From Pseudomonadota bacterium (GTDB lineage: Bacteria > Pseudomonadota > Gammaproteobacteria > Xanthomonadales > Rhodanobacteraceae): a DNA stretch of 64,000 bases. Location of the stretch: contig JAFEFO010000034.1 in assembly GCA_018240565.1 (NCBI GenBank), positions 124,001-188,000 of the forward strand, given 5' to 3'. Shown here one piece after another: positions 20,069-28,714 of the stretch; position 1 is the first letter of the stretch, and each line of letters opens with the position of its first letter. A program made the position numbers and the translations under genes. The notes beneath the pieces were generated by a model. That model saw nothing but the letters and a program-made list of their open reading frames with translations. It did no database searches and was not told the origin of the DNA.

Positions 20069-21258
20069 TGACGATTCACCTGCGCCCACAACGTCGAGCT
20101 CATGCCGTAGAGCTTGATGAAGCCTTCGGCCTCGGCCACGCCCCAGTCGGCAGACTGCGCGTAGGTTGCACCGGCGCCGTGCAGCAGATGTGGCGATTCC
20201 ACCGCCACCGCGTTCACGCTGCCGCCATCGGATTGCAACGTCACCTCGCCGCTGACGCAACGCTGGCTCGAGGTGAGGAAGGCTTCCAGGTCGGCCTTGA
20301 GCGGATCGTGGAAGAATCCCTCGTAGACCAGTTCCACCCACTTGCGCGCAACTTCCGGCTTGAATCGGTTCTGCTGCTTGGTCAGCACCGCTTCTTCGAG
20401 CGCGCGATGCGCCGTGAGCAGTGCGACGAGTCCCGGCGCCTCGTAGACGATGCGACCCTTCAGGCCAATCGTGGTGTCGCCGGTGTACATGCCGCGGCCC
20501 ACGCCATAGGGCGCGAATAACGCGTTAAGTTTGGCCAGCAGCGTGTGCCCGGCAAGATTCTCTGCGTCGACCGACACCGCTTCGCCGTTGACAAAGGCGA
20601 TCTTCACTTGCAAAGGTTTGGACGGCCATTCACCGCGCGGCTTGCACCAGCCGCGCGCGCCCTCGCCCGGCGCCTGCCAGCGGTCGATCTCGCCGCCAGA
20701 CATCGTCACGCCGAGCAGGTTCTCGTTGATCGTGTACGCCTGCTGCCTGGCGCGAACCTTGAAACCGCGCTCCTGCAGAAACGCCTGTTCGTAGGCGCGG
20801 GTTTGCGTGTGTTCCTTCTGGATCTCGCGGATCGGCGCGACGATTTCGTAGTTGCCTTGCGCCTTCACCGCCAGATCGAAACGCACCTGGTCGTTGCCCA
20901 TGCCGGTGCAGCCGTGTGCGATCGCACGCGTGCCGAGCTCTGCGGCACGCTTGAGCGCCGCATCGACGATCAAGTACCGATCCGAAACCAGCAACGGATA
21001 CTGCCCTTGATAGCCTTCGCCGGCCCACACGAAAGGTTTGACGAAGTGCTCCCATAATGCAGGGCCGCCGTCGCTGGTCGCATGCGAGGCAACGCCGAGT
21101 TCGAGCGCGCGCTGCTCGATGTAGGCGCGCTCGTCCGCATCCACGCCGCCGGTGTCGGCGAACACGGTGTGCACGGCCCAACCGCGCTCCCTCAAATACG
21201 GCACGCAAAAGCTGGTGTCGAGTCCGCCGGAAAATGCGAGAACGATGTCTTTGCTCAT
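20065..21258 (-). CDS. argG: Argininosuccinate synthase
   Basis: A 397-residue ATP-dependent enzyme that joins citrulline and aspartate. The N-terminal P-loop-like motif [13 protein letters not shown] is clear. [15 protein letters not shown] and [13 protein letters not shown] are further conserved regions. Its length fits the short bacterial type. It is placed second in the operon, between the carbamoyltransferase and deacetylase genes, sharing ATGA overlaps with both. Confidence 0.95.
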   Translation of the reverse strand: MSKDIVLAFSGGLDTSFCVPYLRERGWAVHTVFADTGGVDADERAYIEQRALELGVASHATSDGGPALWEHFVKPFVWAGEGYQGQYPLLVSDRYLIVDAALKRAAELGTRAIAHGCTGMGNDQVRFDLAVKAQGNYEIVAPIREIQKEHTQTRAYEQAFLQERGFKVRARQQAYTINENLLGVTMSGGEIDRWQAPGEGARGWCKPRGEWPSKPLQVKIAFVNGEAVSVDAENLAGHTLLAKLNALFAPYGVGRGMYTGDTTIGLKGRIVYEAPGLVALLTAHRALEEAVLTKQQNRFKPEVARKWVELVYEGFFHDPLKADLEAFLTSSQRCVSGEVTLQSDGGSVNAVAVESPHLLHGAGATYAQSADWGVAEAEGFIKLYGMSSTLWAQVNRQ

Positions 21259-22280
21259 TGCTTGCTCCCGGACTGTGTGGCAAGCGCCGCCATCACCGCC
21301 TTCTGCACGTGCAGGCGATTCTCGGCTTCATCGATGGCGATGCATGCGGGCGAATCCATCACCGCATCCGTGGCCTTGACGTTGCGGCGCAGCGGCAGGC
21401 AGTGGCTGAACACGGCGTGATCGGTCAGTGCCATCTTCGCCTCATCCACCATGAAGTGCTTGTGCGCATCGCGGATGGGTTTTTCCTGCTCCCAGCGACC
21501 GAAATACGGCAACGCGCCCCAGCTCTTGGCGTAGACGGCGTGAGCGCCACGGTACGCGCTTTGTGGATCATGGCTGACGTTCAGCGAACCGCCGTTCTCG
21601 GCGGCGTTGCGTTTGGCAAAATCCATGTAGCGCGAATCGAGCAGGTATTCCGGGGTGGGACACAACAAGGTCACGTCCATGCCGAAACGCGTGGCAATCT
21701 GCAATGCGGAATTGGCGACCGCGGTGTTCAGCGGCTTCGGGTGATACGTCCACGTCAGCACGTATTTCTTGCCGCGCAGATCCGTCGTGCCGAAATGCTG
21801 CTGCAATGCGAGGATATGCGCGAGTTCCTGCATCGGGTGCGTGATCGTTTCCATGTTGATGACCGGCACGTTCGCGTACTTTGCAAAGGCATGAATCACG
21901 CGATCCTCGCGATCGACAGCCCAGTCGCGGAACTTCGGGAACGCGCGCACGCCGATCAGATCGACATAGCGCGACAGCACGCGCGCGACCTCGGCGACGT
22001 GCTCCTCGGCCTCGCCGTCCATGACCGCGCCGGCCTCGAACTCGATCGGCCAGGCGTCCTTGCCCGGCTGCAGCACGATCGCGTGGCCGCCGAGCTGGAA
22101 GGCACCGAGCTCGAAACTGGTGCGCGTGCGCATCGAGGGATTGAAGAACAACAAGGCGATGGACTTGCCCTTGAGCGCATCGCCCAGCTTGTCGCGTTTG
22201 AACGCTGCCGCGCGCGCGAGCAACGCGTCGAGCTCGGCGCGGGAGTAGTCCTGGGTAGTCAAGAAGTGGCGAAGGGTCAT
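21255..22280 (-). CDS. argF': N-acetylornithine carbamoyltransferase
   Basis: A 341-residue carbamoyltransferase. The carbamoyl phosphate motif is [15 protein letters not shown]. The long loop [10 protein letters not shown]...MDGEAEEH and the C-terminal [21 protein letters not shown] are hallmarks of the acetylornithine-specific enzyme, not of ordinary OTCase. By my count Glu92 is kept; it is the residue reported to set acetyl- over succinylornithine preference in Xanthomonas. First structural gene of the arginine operon. A candidate attenuator lies directly upstream. An 11-codon longer frame would run into that terminator and was rejected. AGGA lies about 10 bases before the start. Confidence 0.95.
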   Translation of the reverse strand: MTLRHFLTTQDYSRAELDALLARAAAFKRDKLGDALKGKSIALLFFNPSMRTRTSFELGAFQLGGHAIVLQPGKDAWPIEFEAGAVMDGEAEEHVAEVARVLSRYVDLIGVRAFPKFRDWAVDREDRVIHAFAKYANVPVINMETITHPMQELAHILALQQHFGTTDLRGKKYVLTWTYHPKPLNTAVANSALQIATRFGMDVTLLCPTPEYLLDSRYMDFAKRNAAENGGSLNVSHDPQSAYRGAHAVYAKSWGALPYFGRWEQEKPIRDAHKHFMVDEAKMALTDHAVFSHCLPLRRNVKATDAVMDSPACIAIDEAENRLHVQKAVMAALATQSGSKQ

Positions 22281-22300
22281 GTGCGGATTTTCCTGGACGC

Positions 22301-22334
22301 AAAAATGCGACACCCGGCGCGAGGCCGGGTGTCG
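22301..22334 (-). terminator. Candidate attenuator terminator of the arginine operon
   Basis: On the minus strand an 11-bp perfect stem (CGACACCCGGC with GCCGGGTGTCG, loop of 5) is followed by CA and five T. It lies between the leader peptide and argF', 20 bases before the argF' start, so it would stop transcription before the operon unless disrupted. Confidence 0.75.
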
Positions 22335-22360
22335 TCGAAAAAACAGGATGCGTGCGACGA

Positions 22361-22465
22361 TTATCCGACCGGGATGCAGGGTTCCGGTCGGCGCGCGCGC
22401 GAGGTCATGCCGGCGGCCATGCGAGCGCTGGTCAGGACGGTAACGTTGGAAACAAGGCGGATCAT
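22361..22465 (-). CDS. Candidate arginine-rich leader peptide of the arg operon
   Basis: A 34-codon frame, ATG to TAA, lies between a likely promoter and the attenuator terminator. It carries five Arg codons (positions 3, 15, 23, 25, 26), three of them in the run SRARR. The last Arg codon begins the 5' arm of a second hairpin (CCGACCGG at 22391-22384 pairing with CCGGTCGG at 22372-22365), whose 3' arm ends just before the stop. Ribosome stalling at the Arg cluster would cover this arm. That is the geometry of classical amino acid attenuators. The predicted transcript start is at the ATG, so the peptide would be leaderless. No homologue search was possible. Confidence 0.6.
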   Translation of the reverse strand: MIRLVSNVTVLTSARMAAGMTSRARRPEPCIPVG

Positions 22466-22472
22466 GGCTTGC

Positions 22473-22502
22473 ACGTTACCACGAGTGACTTCAATGGCGC
22501 AA
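22473..22502 (-). promoter_or_regulatory. Candidate promoter of the arginine operon
   Basis: On the minus strand TTGCGC (22502-22497), an 18-base spacer and TAACGT (22478-22473) with an extended -10 TG. The same -35 hexamer precedes tRNA-Pro. The -10 end lies seven bases from the leader ATG. Confidence 0.5.
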
Positions 22503-22529
22503 CGGTTGCTTGAAAAGACGTCCGGACGT

Positions 22530-23132
22530 CTATTCGGCAGGCGTCACCGTCACCCGCACGCGCAGGCGGTCGCCCGGATCGTAGGCCAGGCGCGATGAAT
22601 ACACGTCGCCACGGTAACGGTATTCGACATCGTAGGCGACCGCCTTGCGTTGGCCGGATGCGGCCTGCGGGCAATGCCGCACCGTGGTGTATTGCGGGCG
22701 CGCGTCGTTTTCATCGCCAGCGGCGGCGATATGGTTGCCGGCCACGCCACCCGCCACCGCGCCGGCCACCGTCGCCGCCGCACGGCCCGAGCCCTTGCCA
22801 ACCTGATTGCCGAGGATGCCGCCGACAAGGGCGCCTATCGCGGTGAACACACCGCGTTTGTTCTGTGCCTGATCGTCGCCATGCGTTTCGACCGGCACCT
22901 GTTCGTCGTAGCACGGTTGCGCCGGCGGATTCGCCGTCGTGGCGCCGTAGACCGGATCCACGCGCAGCACATCCGCCCAACCGTAGTGCGAGTTCTCCTC
23001 CTCCGACGCCATCGCGGGCGGCGGTGGTACGTCCGAAAAACCCGGCGCCGCGGACGGTTCGGAATCCTGCGCACAGGCGCCCGCTGCAAAAAGCAGCGCC
23101 GCGGCAAAAGCAAGGAATCGGAGAACATTCAT
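22530..23132 (-). CDS. Exported glycine-zipper 2TM protein
   Basis: A 200-residue protein with a signal peptide (residues 1 to about 20). The cleavage zone AAGACAQD could be read as a weak lipobox (Cys19 or so) or a signal peptidase I site. The central FTAIGALVGGILGNQVGKGSG and TVAGAVAGGVAGNHI form the paired glycine zippers of the Rickettsia 17-kDa antigen-type family. A beta-rich tail (YDVEYRYRGDVYSSRLAYDPGDRLRVRV) follows. Such proteins associate with the outer membrane. Start chosen at the signal peptide Met rather than 18 codons upstream. Divergent from cysS, and its stop is 28 bases before the arg operon promoter. Confidence 0.82.
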   Translation of the reverse strand: MNVLRFLAFAAALLFAAGACAQDSEPSAAPGFSDVPPPPAMASEEENSHYGWADVLRVDPVYGATTANPPAQPCYDEQVPVETHGDDQAQNKRGVFTAIGALVGGILGNQVGKGSGRAAATVAGAVAGGVAGNHIAAAGDENDARPQYTTVRHCPQAASGQRKAVAYDVEYRYRGDVYSSRLAYDPGDRLRVRVTVTPAE

Positions 23133-23277
23133 GGCGGTATCGCAATCGGGTTCGGGCGTCCTGCCTCGGGCATCGAGGGCGCGCAACGCCCCAACATTGC
23201 GGCGGATTTAAGCACCGTCTGGCTGAATGCGACTTAAGGCAAAGGCCGCTGTGGCGCGGCCCGCAGGCGATCCGATC

Positions 23278-23306
23278 CTGAACGAATTGCATGCCTGCGT
23301 TACAAT
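23278..23306 (+). promoter_or_regulatory. Promoter of cysS
   Basis: CTGAAC (-35), a 17-base spacer and TACAAT (-10) end 27 bases before the cysS start, with AGGAAGG as ribosome site between. The region 23133-23277 between the divergent genes holds nothing else I can name. Confidence 0.6.
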
Positions 23307-23333
23307 GCCGCAACGCAACAGGAAGGCTTGTCG

Positions 23334-24755
23334 ATGCAACTGCGCCTGCACAATTCAAGGACCCGCCGCGTCGAGGATTTCGTCCCGCAGGATCCGCGGC
23401 GCACGACGGTTTACCTGTGCGGACCGACCGTCTACAACTACGTGCATATCGGCAATGCGCGCGGACCGGTGGTGTTCGGCGTGCTGGTGCGACTGCTGCG
23501 CCACATCCATGGACCAGAGCATGTGGTTTTCGCGCGCAACATCACCGATGTCGACGACAAGATCAATGCCGCCGCCGCCGCTGCCGGCGTGCCGATTGAC
23601 GCCATCACCCAGCGCTATGCCGCCGCCTATGACGCAGACATGGCCCAACTCGGCGTCGATCCGCCGGACATCGCGCCCTACGCCACCGCGCACATCGCGC
23701 CGATCATCGCCATGTGCGAGTCCCTGATCGCGCGCGGACACGCCTATGCCGCGCAAGGCCACGTCCTGTTCGACGTGGCCTCGTTCCCCGACTACGGCCA
23801 TCTCTCGGGGCGATCAACCGACGAGATGATCGCCGGCGCGCGCGTGGAAGTCGCGCCGTACAAGAAGAATCCGGCGGATTTCGTGCTGTGGAAGCCGTCC
23901 ACGCCCGACCTGCCCGGCTGGGACAGTCCCTGGGGGCGCGGCCGGCCGGGCTGGCACATCGAATGCTCGGCAATGGCCGCTGCACATCTGGGCGAGACCA
24001 TCGACATCCACGCCGGTGGCAACGACCTGCTGTTTCCGCATCACGAAAACGAAGTGGCGCAATCGACCTGCGCCCACGGCGGCAAATTGTTCGCGCGCTT
24101 CTGGCTGCACAACGGCATGCTCACTTTCGACGGTCGCAAGATGTCGAAGTCGCTGGGCAATACGTTGCAACTGCACGAACTGTTGCAACTGCATCCACCG
24201 GAATTGCTGCGTTACATGCTGATGAAGGCGCATTACCGACAGCCTCTGGATTGGTCCGACGCCACGCTCGCGCAGGCGCGCGCGACGCTCGACGGCCTGT
24301 ACGGCACGCTGCGTGACATGGCCGACGTGCCGGCGCAAGCCGGCCCGCCGCCGGATGCCCTGTTGGCGGCGCTGGCCGACGACCTGAACACCCCCGAAGC
24401 GCTGGCGGTGCTGGCGCGGCTTGCCGATGCCGCGCGCAAATCCACAAATCCACAAGACAAGAATGCCGCAAAGACCGCCTTGCTCGGTGCCGGCAAATTC
24501 CTCGGATTGCTGCAAGGCGATCCGGAAGCATGGTTCAAAACGGAACGTACCGCGTCGATCACTATCGCGGGAATCACGAACATCAAAATCCACCCAAAGT
24601 TGTCCGAAAGCGATATCGATAAACTCGTTGCGTCACGCCAAGTGGCGCGACAAAACAAAGATTTTGCTGCGGCGGACGAAATTCGAAGAAACTTGGAGAA
24701 CCGTGGGATAGTCCTCGAAGATACGCCCCAAGGTGTTCGCTGGAAAAGAGCCTGA
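23334..24755 (+). CDS. cysS: Cysteinyl-tRNA synthetase
   Basis: A 473-residue class I synthetase. The HIGH-type motif with a zinc ligand is [15 protein letters not shown], and the KMSKS loop is [15 protein letters not shown]. Other zinc ligands lie in HIECSAMA and FPHHENE. The C-terminus ([25 protein letters not shown]) is the typical anticodon-binding end. AGGAAGG precedes the ATG. A TTG two codons earlier is possible but less likely. The last 250 bases are noticeably more AT-rich than the rest, with codon use drifting accordingly. Confidence 0.95.
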   Translation: MQLRLHNSRTRRVEDFVPQDPRRTTVYLCGPTVYNYVHIGNARGPVVFGVLVRLLRHIHGPEHVVFARNITDVDDKINAAAAAAGVPIDAITQRYAAAYDADMAQLGVDPPDIAPYATAHIAPIIAMCESLIARGHAYAAQGHVLFDVASFPDYGHLSGRSTDEMIAGARVEVAPYKKNPADFVLWKPSTPDLPGWDSPWGRGRPGWHIECSAMAAAHLGETIDIHAGGNDLLFPHHENEVAQSTCAHGGKLFARFWLHNGMLTFDGRKMSKSLGNTLQLHELLQLHPPELLRYMLMKAHYRQPLDWSDATLAQARATLDGLYGTLRDMADVPAQAGPPPDALLAALADDLNTPEALAVLARLADAARKSTNPQDKNAAKTALLGAGKFLGLLQGDPEAWFKTERTASITIAGITNIKIHPKLSESDIDKLVASRQVARQNKDFAAADEIRRNLENRGIVLEDTPQGVRWKRA

Positions 24756-24775
24756 GCACTATCCGGTCGAGTCGT

Positions 24776-25219
24776 ATGGGAACAGCAATTGAACACAACC
24801 TAGGTAGCGCGCAAGCCGCGCAAGACGCCATCGCCGAGGAGTTCGCGTTCTTTGGCGACTGGACCGAACGTTACCAGTACCTGATCGACCTTGGTCGCAA
24901 GCTGCCGCCGTTTGCCGAGGAGTGCAAGCGCGATGAATTCAAGGTCAACGGCTGCCAGTCGCAGGTCTGGTTGGTTCCCGGCGGCGACGCACAACACATG
25001 ACGTTCACGGCAATCAGCGATTCGGCGATCGTCTCCGGCCTGATCGCGCTGTTGCTGCGCGTGTACTCGGGGCGCTCCGCGCAGGAAGTCCTCGCCACCG
25101 AGCCACGCTACATTGCCGCGATCGGCCTCGCGCAGCATTTGTCGCCGACGCGCAGCAACGGCCTGGCGGCGATGCTGGCGAAAATCAAAAATTATGCACG
25201 AGTAGCGACATCCACGTAA
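24776..25219 (+). CDS. sufE: SufE-family cysteine desulfuration protein
   Basis: A 147-residue sulfur-acceptor protein that takes persulfide from a cysteine desulfurase for Fe-S cluster assembly. The conserved core RYQYLIDLGRKLPP and the acceptor Cys60 in VNGCQSQVWL are present, with the helical end LSPTRSNGLAAML. It starts 20 bases after cysS and is probably co-transcribed. The desulfurase SufS is not in the window, so a SufE or CsdE assignment cannot be settled. Confidence 0.88.
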   Translation: MGTAIEHNLGSAQAAQDAIAEEFAFFGDWTERYQYLIDLGRKLPPFAEECKRDEFKVNGCQSQVWLVPGGDAQHMTFTAISDSAIVSGLIALLLRVYSGRSAQEVLATEPRYIAAIGLAQHLSPTRSNGLAAMLAKIKNYARVATST

Positions 25220-25227
25220 AACGGCAC

Positions 25228-25341
25228 CGTCATTCCGGCAGGGACTGCCGGAATCCAGTTGCCACGGATGGCAAACATTTCGGGCAATTCAATGGCGGCA
25301 TCCATGCTGTCTGGATCCCGGCAGTCCCTGCCGGGATGACG
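25228..25341. repeat. GTCATTCC-type inverted repeat element, copy A
   Basis: Two terminal arms of about 31 bases (25228-25258 and 25311-25341) are imperfect inverted copies of each other. Each arm is itself a palindrome built on CGGCAGGGACTGCCG. It fills the gap between convergent sufE and dksA and may also end transcription. It shares arms and part of its core (GTTGCCAyGGAyGGCA) with copy C. Confidence 0.85.
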
Positions 25342-25348
25342 CGATGCG

Positions 25349-26092
25349 TCAATCGCCCATCTGTTTCTGCCGATGCTCCCATCGCTCCTGCGCATCCAGG
25401 CACAGCGTCGCGATCGGCCGCGCTTCGAGGCGTTCCAGACCAATGTCCTCGTCGGTTTCCTCGCAGAAGCCGTAACGGCCTTCCTCGATGCGCTTGAGCG
25501 CCTTGTCGATCTTGGCGATCAGCTTGCGATAGCGGTCGCGCGTGCGCAGTTCGAGCGAGTTCTCGGTTTCGCGCGTGGCGCGCTCGGCCTCGTCACCGAC
25601 GTCGCGTACTTCATCGCGCAGATTGTCGATGGTCTGCTTGGATTCCTCGACCAGGTCTTCGCGCCATTTCAGCAGCTTGGCGCGAAAATATGCGAGCTGC
25701 TTCGGGCCCATGTATTCCTCGCGCGCGCCGGGCCGGTAGTTCGCCGGCAACTCGATGACCGTGGTGCTCGACAATGCGTAACGGCCGTCCTCGCGCGCGA
25801 CGGTATCTTTTTCGCTTGCGACTGACATCTTGCCCTTCTTCGCGGTGGCAGCAGGCTTGTGCGCCGCCTTCTTGCCGGATTTCACCGGGACCGGCCGCGC
25901 GGCCTTTTTCGCCACCGGCTTGTGTGCTGGTTTTTTCGCCACGGCCTTCTTGGCCGGCTTGGCGGTTGGCTTCGCGCGCGTGGCAGCCTTCGGCGCGGGT
26001 TTGCGCACGACCGGTTTGCTGGCCTTTTTTGCCGCGGCGGGCTTCTTTGCCACGGGCTTTTTCGCGGCCGGTTTGTGTTTGGGTTTTGCCAT
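25349..26092 (-). CDS. dksA: DksA/TraR-family protein with histone-H1-like N-terminal tail
   Basis: A 247-residue protein in two parts. Residues 1 to about 95 are almost only Lys, Ala, Pro and Val in PAKK/KPA repeats, like histone H1-type or AlgP-type tails, and probably bind nucleic acid or polyphosphate. Residues 110 to 247 are a DksA domain: coiled coil with [18 protein letters not shown] (the acidic tip residues Asp-x-x-Asp-Ala) and a zinc-finger remnant [11 protein letters not shown]...ATLCLDAQE. Only the first Cys of each CxxC pair is kept. DksA binds RNA polymerase with ppGpp to tune rRNA and amino acid promoters. The start is at 26092; an in-frame ATG 4 codons earlier is possible. Confidence 0.87.
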   Translation of the reverse strand: MAKPKHKPAAKKPVAKKPAAAKKASKPVVRKPAPKAATRAKPTAKPAKKAVAKKPAHKPVAKKAARPVPVKSGKKAAHKPAATAKKGKMSVASEKDTVAREDGRYALSSTTVIELPANYRPGAREEYMGPKQLAYFRAKLLKWREDLVEESKQTIDNLRDEVRDVGDEAERATRETENSLELRTRDRYRKLIAKIDKALKRIEEGRYGFCEETDEDIGLERLEARPIATLCLDAQERWEHRQKQMGD

Positions 26093-26176
26093 CGTGCTCA
26101 CCACATTGTCCCTTCAGCGGTCGCGTGTTATAGCCTAAGTACCCACTGGCTTCAACCTTTTCCGCACCGCCGACCC

Positions 26177-26434
26177 GTGACCCGCATCATTCTCGCCCTG
26201 CTCGCGCTGTACAAGCGCTGCCTGAGTCCCCTGCTCGGCGCGCGCTGCCGATTTCATCCGAGTTGTTCGGATTACGCGCGCGTCGCGGTGGCGCGCTTCG
26301 GCGCCGCGCGCGGCGGCCTGCTCGCGCTGTGGCGCATCGCGCGCTGCCAGCCGCTGTGCCGCGGCGGGTTCGATCCGGTGCCGGAAACGTTTACCATGCG
26401 CCGTTGCCCGACGGAAAACCACACACATGAGTGA
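26177..26434 (+). CDS. yidD: Membrane protein insertion efficiency factor YidD
   Basis: An 85-residue amphipathic protein with GTG start. The family core [29 protein letters not shown] is present, including the CRFxPSCSxY signature, and [14 protein letters not shown] ends the conserved part. It normally sits with rnpA and yidC near oriC. Here it overlaps pyrC by 8 bases instead. Confidence 0.88.
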   Translation: MTRIILALLALYKRCLSPLLGARCRFHPSCSDYARVAVARFGAARGGLLALWRIARCQPLCRGGFDPVPETFTMRRCPTENHTHE

Positions 26435-27761
26435 TTGGCTGATCACGAACGCCGATATCGTCAACGAAGGCAGGCGTTTCAGTGCCGATCTGCGCGTGCG
26501 CGGCGACCGCATCGAGGCGATAGCGCCGAGCTTGGACGCGAAACCGAACGAACGCGTGTTCGACGCGCGCGGACGCCTGCTGATCCCCGGCCTGATCGAC
26601 GACCACGTGCATTTCCGCGAGCCCGGCTACACCGCCAAGGCCGACATCGCCTCGGAATCGCGCGCCGCGGCCGCGGGCGGCGTGACCAGTTTCATCGATA
26701 TGCCGAACACGAGCCCGCCGACGCTGACGCATGCACTGCTTGAAGAAAAATACGCGATTGCCGCGCGCAGTTCGGCGATCAACCACGCGTTCTACTTCGG
26801 CGCCAGCAACGGCAATCTCGAAGCGATCCGCGCGCTCGATCCGCGCACGGTGCCCGGCGTGAAGGTGTTCCTGTGCGAATCGACCGGCAACCTGTGCGTG
26901 AGCGATCCGGCGACGCTCGATGGCGTCTTCCGCGATTCGCCCGTGCTCGTGGCCGTGCATTGCGAGGACGATCGCATCGTGCATGCCAACCTCGACCGCG
27001 AAAAAGCCGCGCATGGCGATGCGATCCCGATGGCATTGCATCCGCACATCCGCTCGCGGCAGGCTTGCTTCGTATCCACGAAATGGGCAGTCGACACCGC
27101 GCGTCGCCACGGCACGCGACTGCATGTGCTGCACGTTTCCACCGCCGACGAACTGGCGCTGTTCGAGGCCGGCCCGATCGCGGGTAAACGCATCACCGCC
27201 GAAACCTGCGTGCATTTCCTGCGCTACACCGATGCCGACTACGCGACGCTTGGCGGCAAGATCAAGTGCAATCCGTCGATCAAGGCAGCGTCCGACCGCG
27301 ACGCCCTGATGCGCGCGCTCGCCGACACACGACTGGACATCCTCGCCACCGATCATGCGCCGCACCTGCTCGAGGAAAAGGCGCAGCCCTACACGCGCTG
27401 CCCGTCCGGCATTCCGCTGATCCAGTTCGCCCTGCAATCGGCGCTGGAGCACGTGTTCGACGGCAAGCTCACGCTGGAGCGCCTGGTCGAGGTGACCGCG
27501 CACGCGCCAGCCACGCTGTTCGCGATCCGCGATCGCGGATTTTTGCGCGAAGGCCATTTCGCCGACCTGACGCTCGTCGATCTCGACACGCCGCAAACCG
27601 TCAAACGCGACGACGTGCTGTCCAAATGCGGCTGGTCGCCGTTCGAGGGCGATACCTTCCGCGCGTCGATTGCCGCGACCTGGGTCAATGGCCATCTGGC
27701 CTGGAACCAGGGCCAGCTCGACGATTCGCGATGCGGGCAACGACTGGAGTTCGACCGATGA
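26427..27761 (+). CDS. pyrC: Dihydroorotase
   Basis: A 444-residue type I dihydroorotase of the amidohydrolase superfamily for de novo pyrimidine synthesis. [13 protein letters not shown] carries the HxH zinc ligands and the substrate Arg. The carboxylated Lys is in [10 protein letters not shown], and [15 protein letters not shown] has the catalytic Asp. The start overlaps yidD and the stop overlaps the M23 peptidase start (ATGA), so three functionally unrelated genes are coupled. Confidence 0.93.
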   Translation: MSDWLITNADIVNEGRRFSADLRVRGDRIEAIAPSLDAKPNERVFDARGRLLIPGLIDDHVHFREPGYTAKADIASESRAAAAGGVTSFIDMPNTSPPTLTHALLEEKYAIAARSSAINHAFYFGASNGNLEAIRALDPRTVPGVKVFLCESTGNLCVSDPATLDGVFRDSPVLVAVHCEDDRIVHANLDREKAAHGDAIPMALHPHIRSRQACFVSTKWAVDTARRHGTRLHVLHVSTADELALFEAGPIAGKRITAETCVHFLRYTDADYATLGGKIKCNPSIKAASDRDALMRALADTRLDILATDHAPHLLEEKAQPYTRCPSGIPLIQFALQSALEHVFDGKLTLERLVEVTAHAPATLFAIRDRGFLREGHFADLTLVDLDTPQTVKRDDVLSKCGWSPFEGDTFRASIAATWVNGHLAWNQGQLDDSRCGQRLEFDR

Positions 27762-28645
27762 GATTCTTCTCGTCATTCCAGCGAAAGCTGGAATCGGGTT
27801 CTTGCTCTTTTTCCAACGGCTACAAAAGCTGGATTCCAGCTTTCGCTGGAATGACGAGCTTGTTTATCGCCGCGGCATCGTTCGCAGCCGAACCGGTCAA
27901 ACTTCCCGAACACCTGCAACAAGGCCAGCTCGTCATCGGCCACGCGCCGCCGCGTACGCAGATCGAGTTCGACGGTCGAGCCTTGCGTATCGGCAACGAT
28001 GGCACGTTCGTATTTGGCCTCGCGCGCGATGCCGCACCACGCGCGGAGTTGAAAATCCGCGATGCAAACGGACGCGAACGCAGTGTTGCCTTCGATGTCG
28101 AGCAGCGCACCTACAATATCGAGCGCGTCAACGGCCTGCCGCAACAGACGGTGACGCCCAATCCGGCAATCGCCGCGCGCATCCAGCGCGAACAGGCGCA
28201 AGTGCAGGCCGCGCGCGTGCGCGACGACCCCCGCGAAGATTTTTTGCACGGGTTTTCGCTGCCGGTGGAAGGCGCACGCATCAGCGGCGTCTACGGCAGC
28301 CAGCGCATCGACAACGGCGTGCCCAAGGCGCCGCACATGGGCCTGGACATGGCCGTGCCGGCCGGAACGCCGATCCATGCGCCGGCCGATGGCATCGTCT
28401 CGTTCGCCGCGAAGGACCTGTTCCTCACCGGCGGCACCGTGCTGATCGATCACGGTTACGGGCTGGATTCGTCCTTCCTGCACATGAGCCGCGTCGACGT
28501 GAAGCTTGGGCAACGCATTCGCCGCGGCCAGATCATCGGCCTCGCCGGCATGACCGGCCGCGCGACCGGTCCGCATGTGCACTGGGGCTTCAACTGGTTC
28601 GAGGTACGATTGGATCCGGCGCTGCTGCCCAAGCCAGAAAATTGA
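27758..28645 (+). CDS. Exported M23 (LytM-type) metallopeptidase with repeat-derived N-terminus
   Basis: A 295-residue predicted murein hydrolase. The zinc site is complete: PHMGLDMAVP (HxxxD) and GPHVHWGFN (HxH), with another His in LHMSRVD. A domain of about 130 residues rich in beta strands precedes it. Residues 5-33 are encoded by a GTCATTCC inverted repeat, and only after them comes the hydrophobic SLFIAAASFAAEP that looks like the end of a signal peptide. Translation might start at the ATG at 27851 instead, giving a very short signal. The ATG at 27758 is favoured by the ATGA overlap with pyrC. Confidence 0.85.
   Translation: MRFFSSFQRKLESGSCSFSNGYKSWIPAFAGMTSLFIAAASFAAEPVKLPEHLQQGQLVIGHAPPRTQIEFDGRALRIGNDGTFVFGLARDAAPRAELKIRDANGRERSVAFDVEQRTYNIERVNGLPQQTVTPNPAIAARIQREQAQVQAARVRDDPREDFLHGFSLPVEGARISGVYGSQRIDNGVPKAPHMGLDMAVPAGTPIHAPADGIVSFAAKDLFLTGGTVLIDHGYGLDSSFLHMSRVDVKLGQRIRRGQIIGLAGMTGRATGPHVHWGFNWFEVRLDPALLPKPEN
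27771..27856. repeat. GTCATTCC-type inverted repeat element, copy B, inside a coding region
   Basis: An 86-base element whose arms, CGTCATTCCAGCGAAAGCTG and its continuation, match in inverted orientation at 25 of 26 positions. It uses the AGCGAAAGCT core rather than GGCAGGGACTGCC. It lies in frame in the M23 peptidase gene and encodes the WIPAFAGMT-type peptide typical of translated copies of this element. Confidence 0.85.
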
Positions 28646-28714
28646 AACGAAACATCGCGGTTGCATGGCTCCCGTCTTCCGTGATTGGATGGCCGGCACC
28701 CTGGGGAGAACATC

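Noticed and set aside
22462..22674. A 70-codon minus-strand frame upstream of the arg operon
   Set aside because: It is out of frame with, and mostly inside, the glycine-zipper gene; the 34-codon leader frame with promoter and terminator explains the region better.
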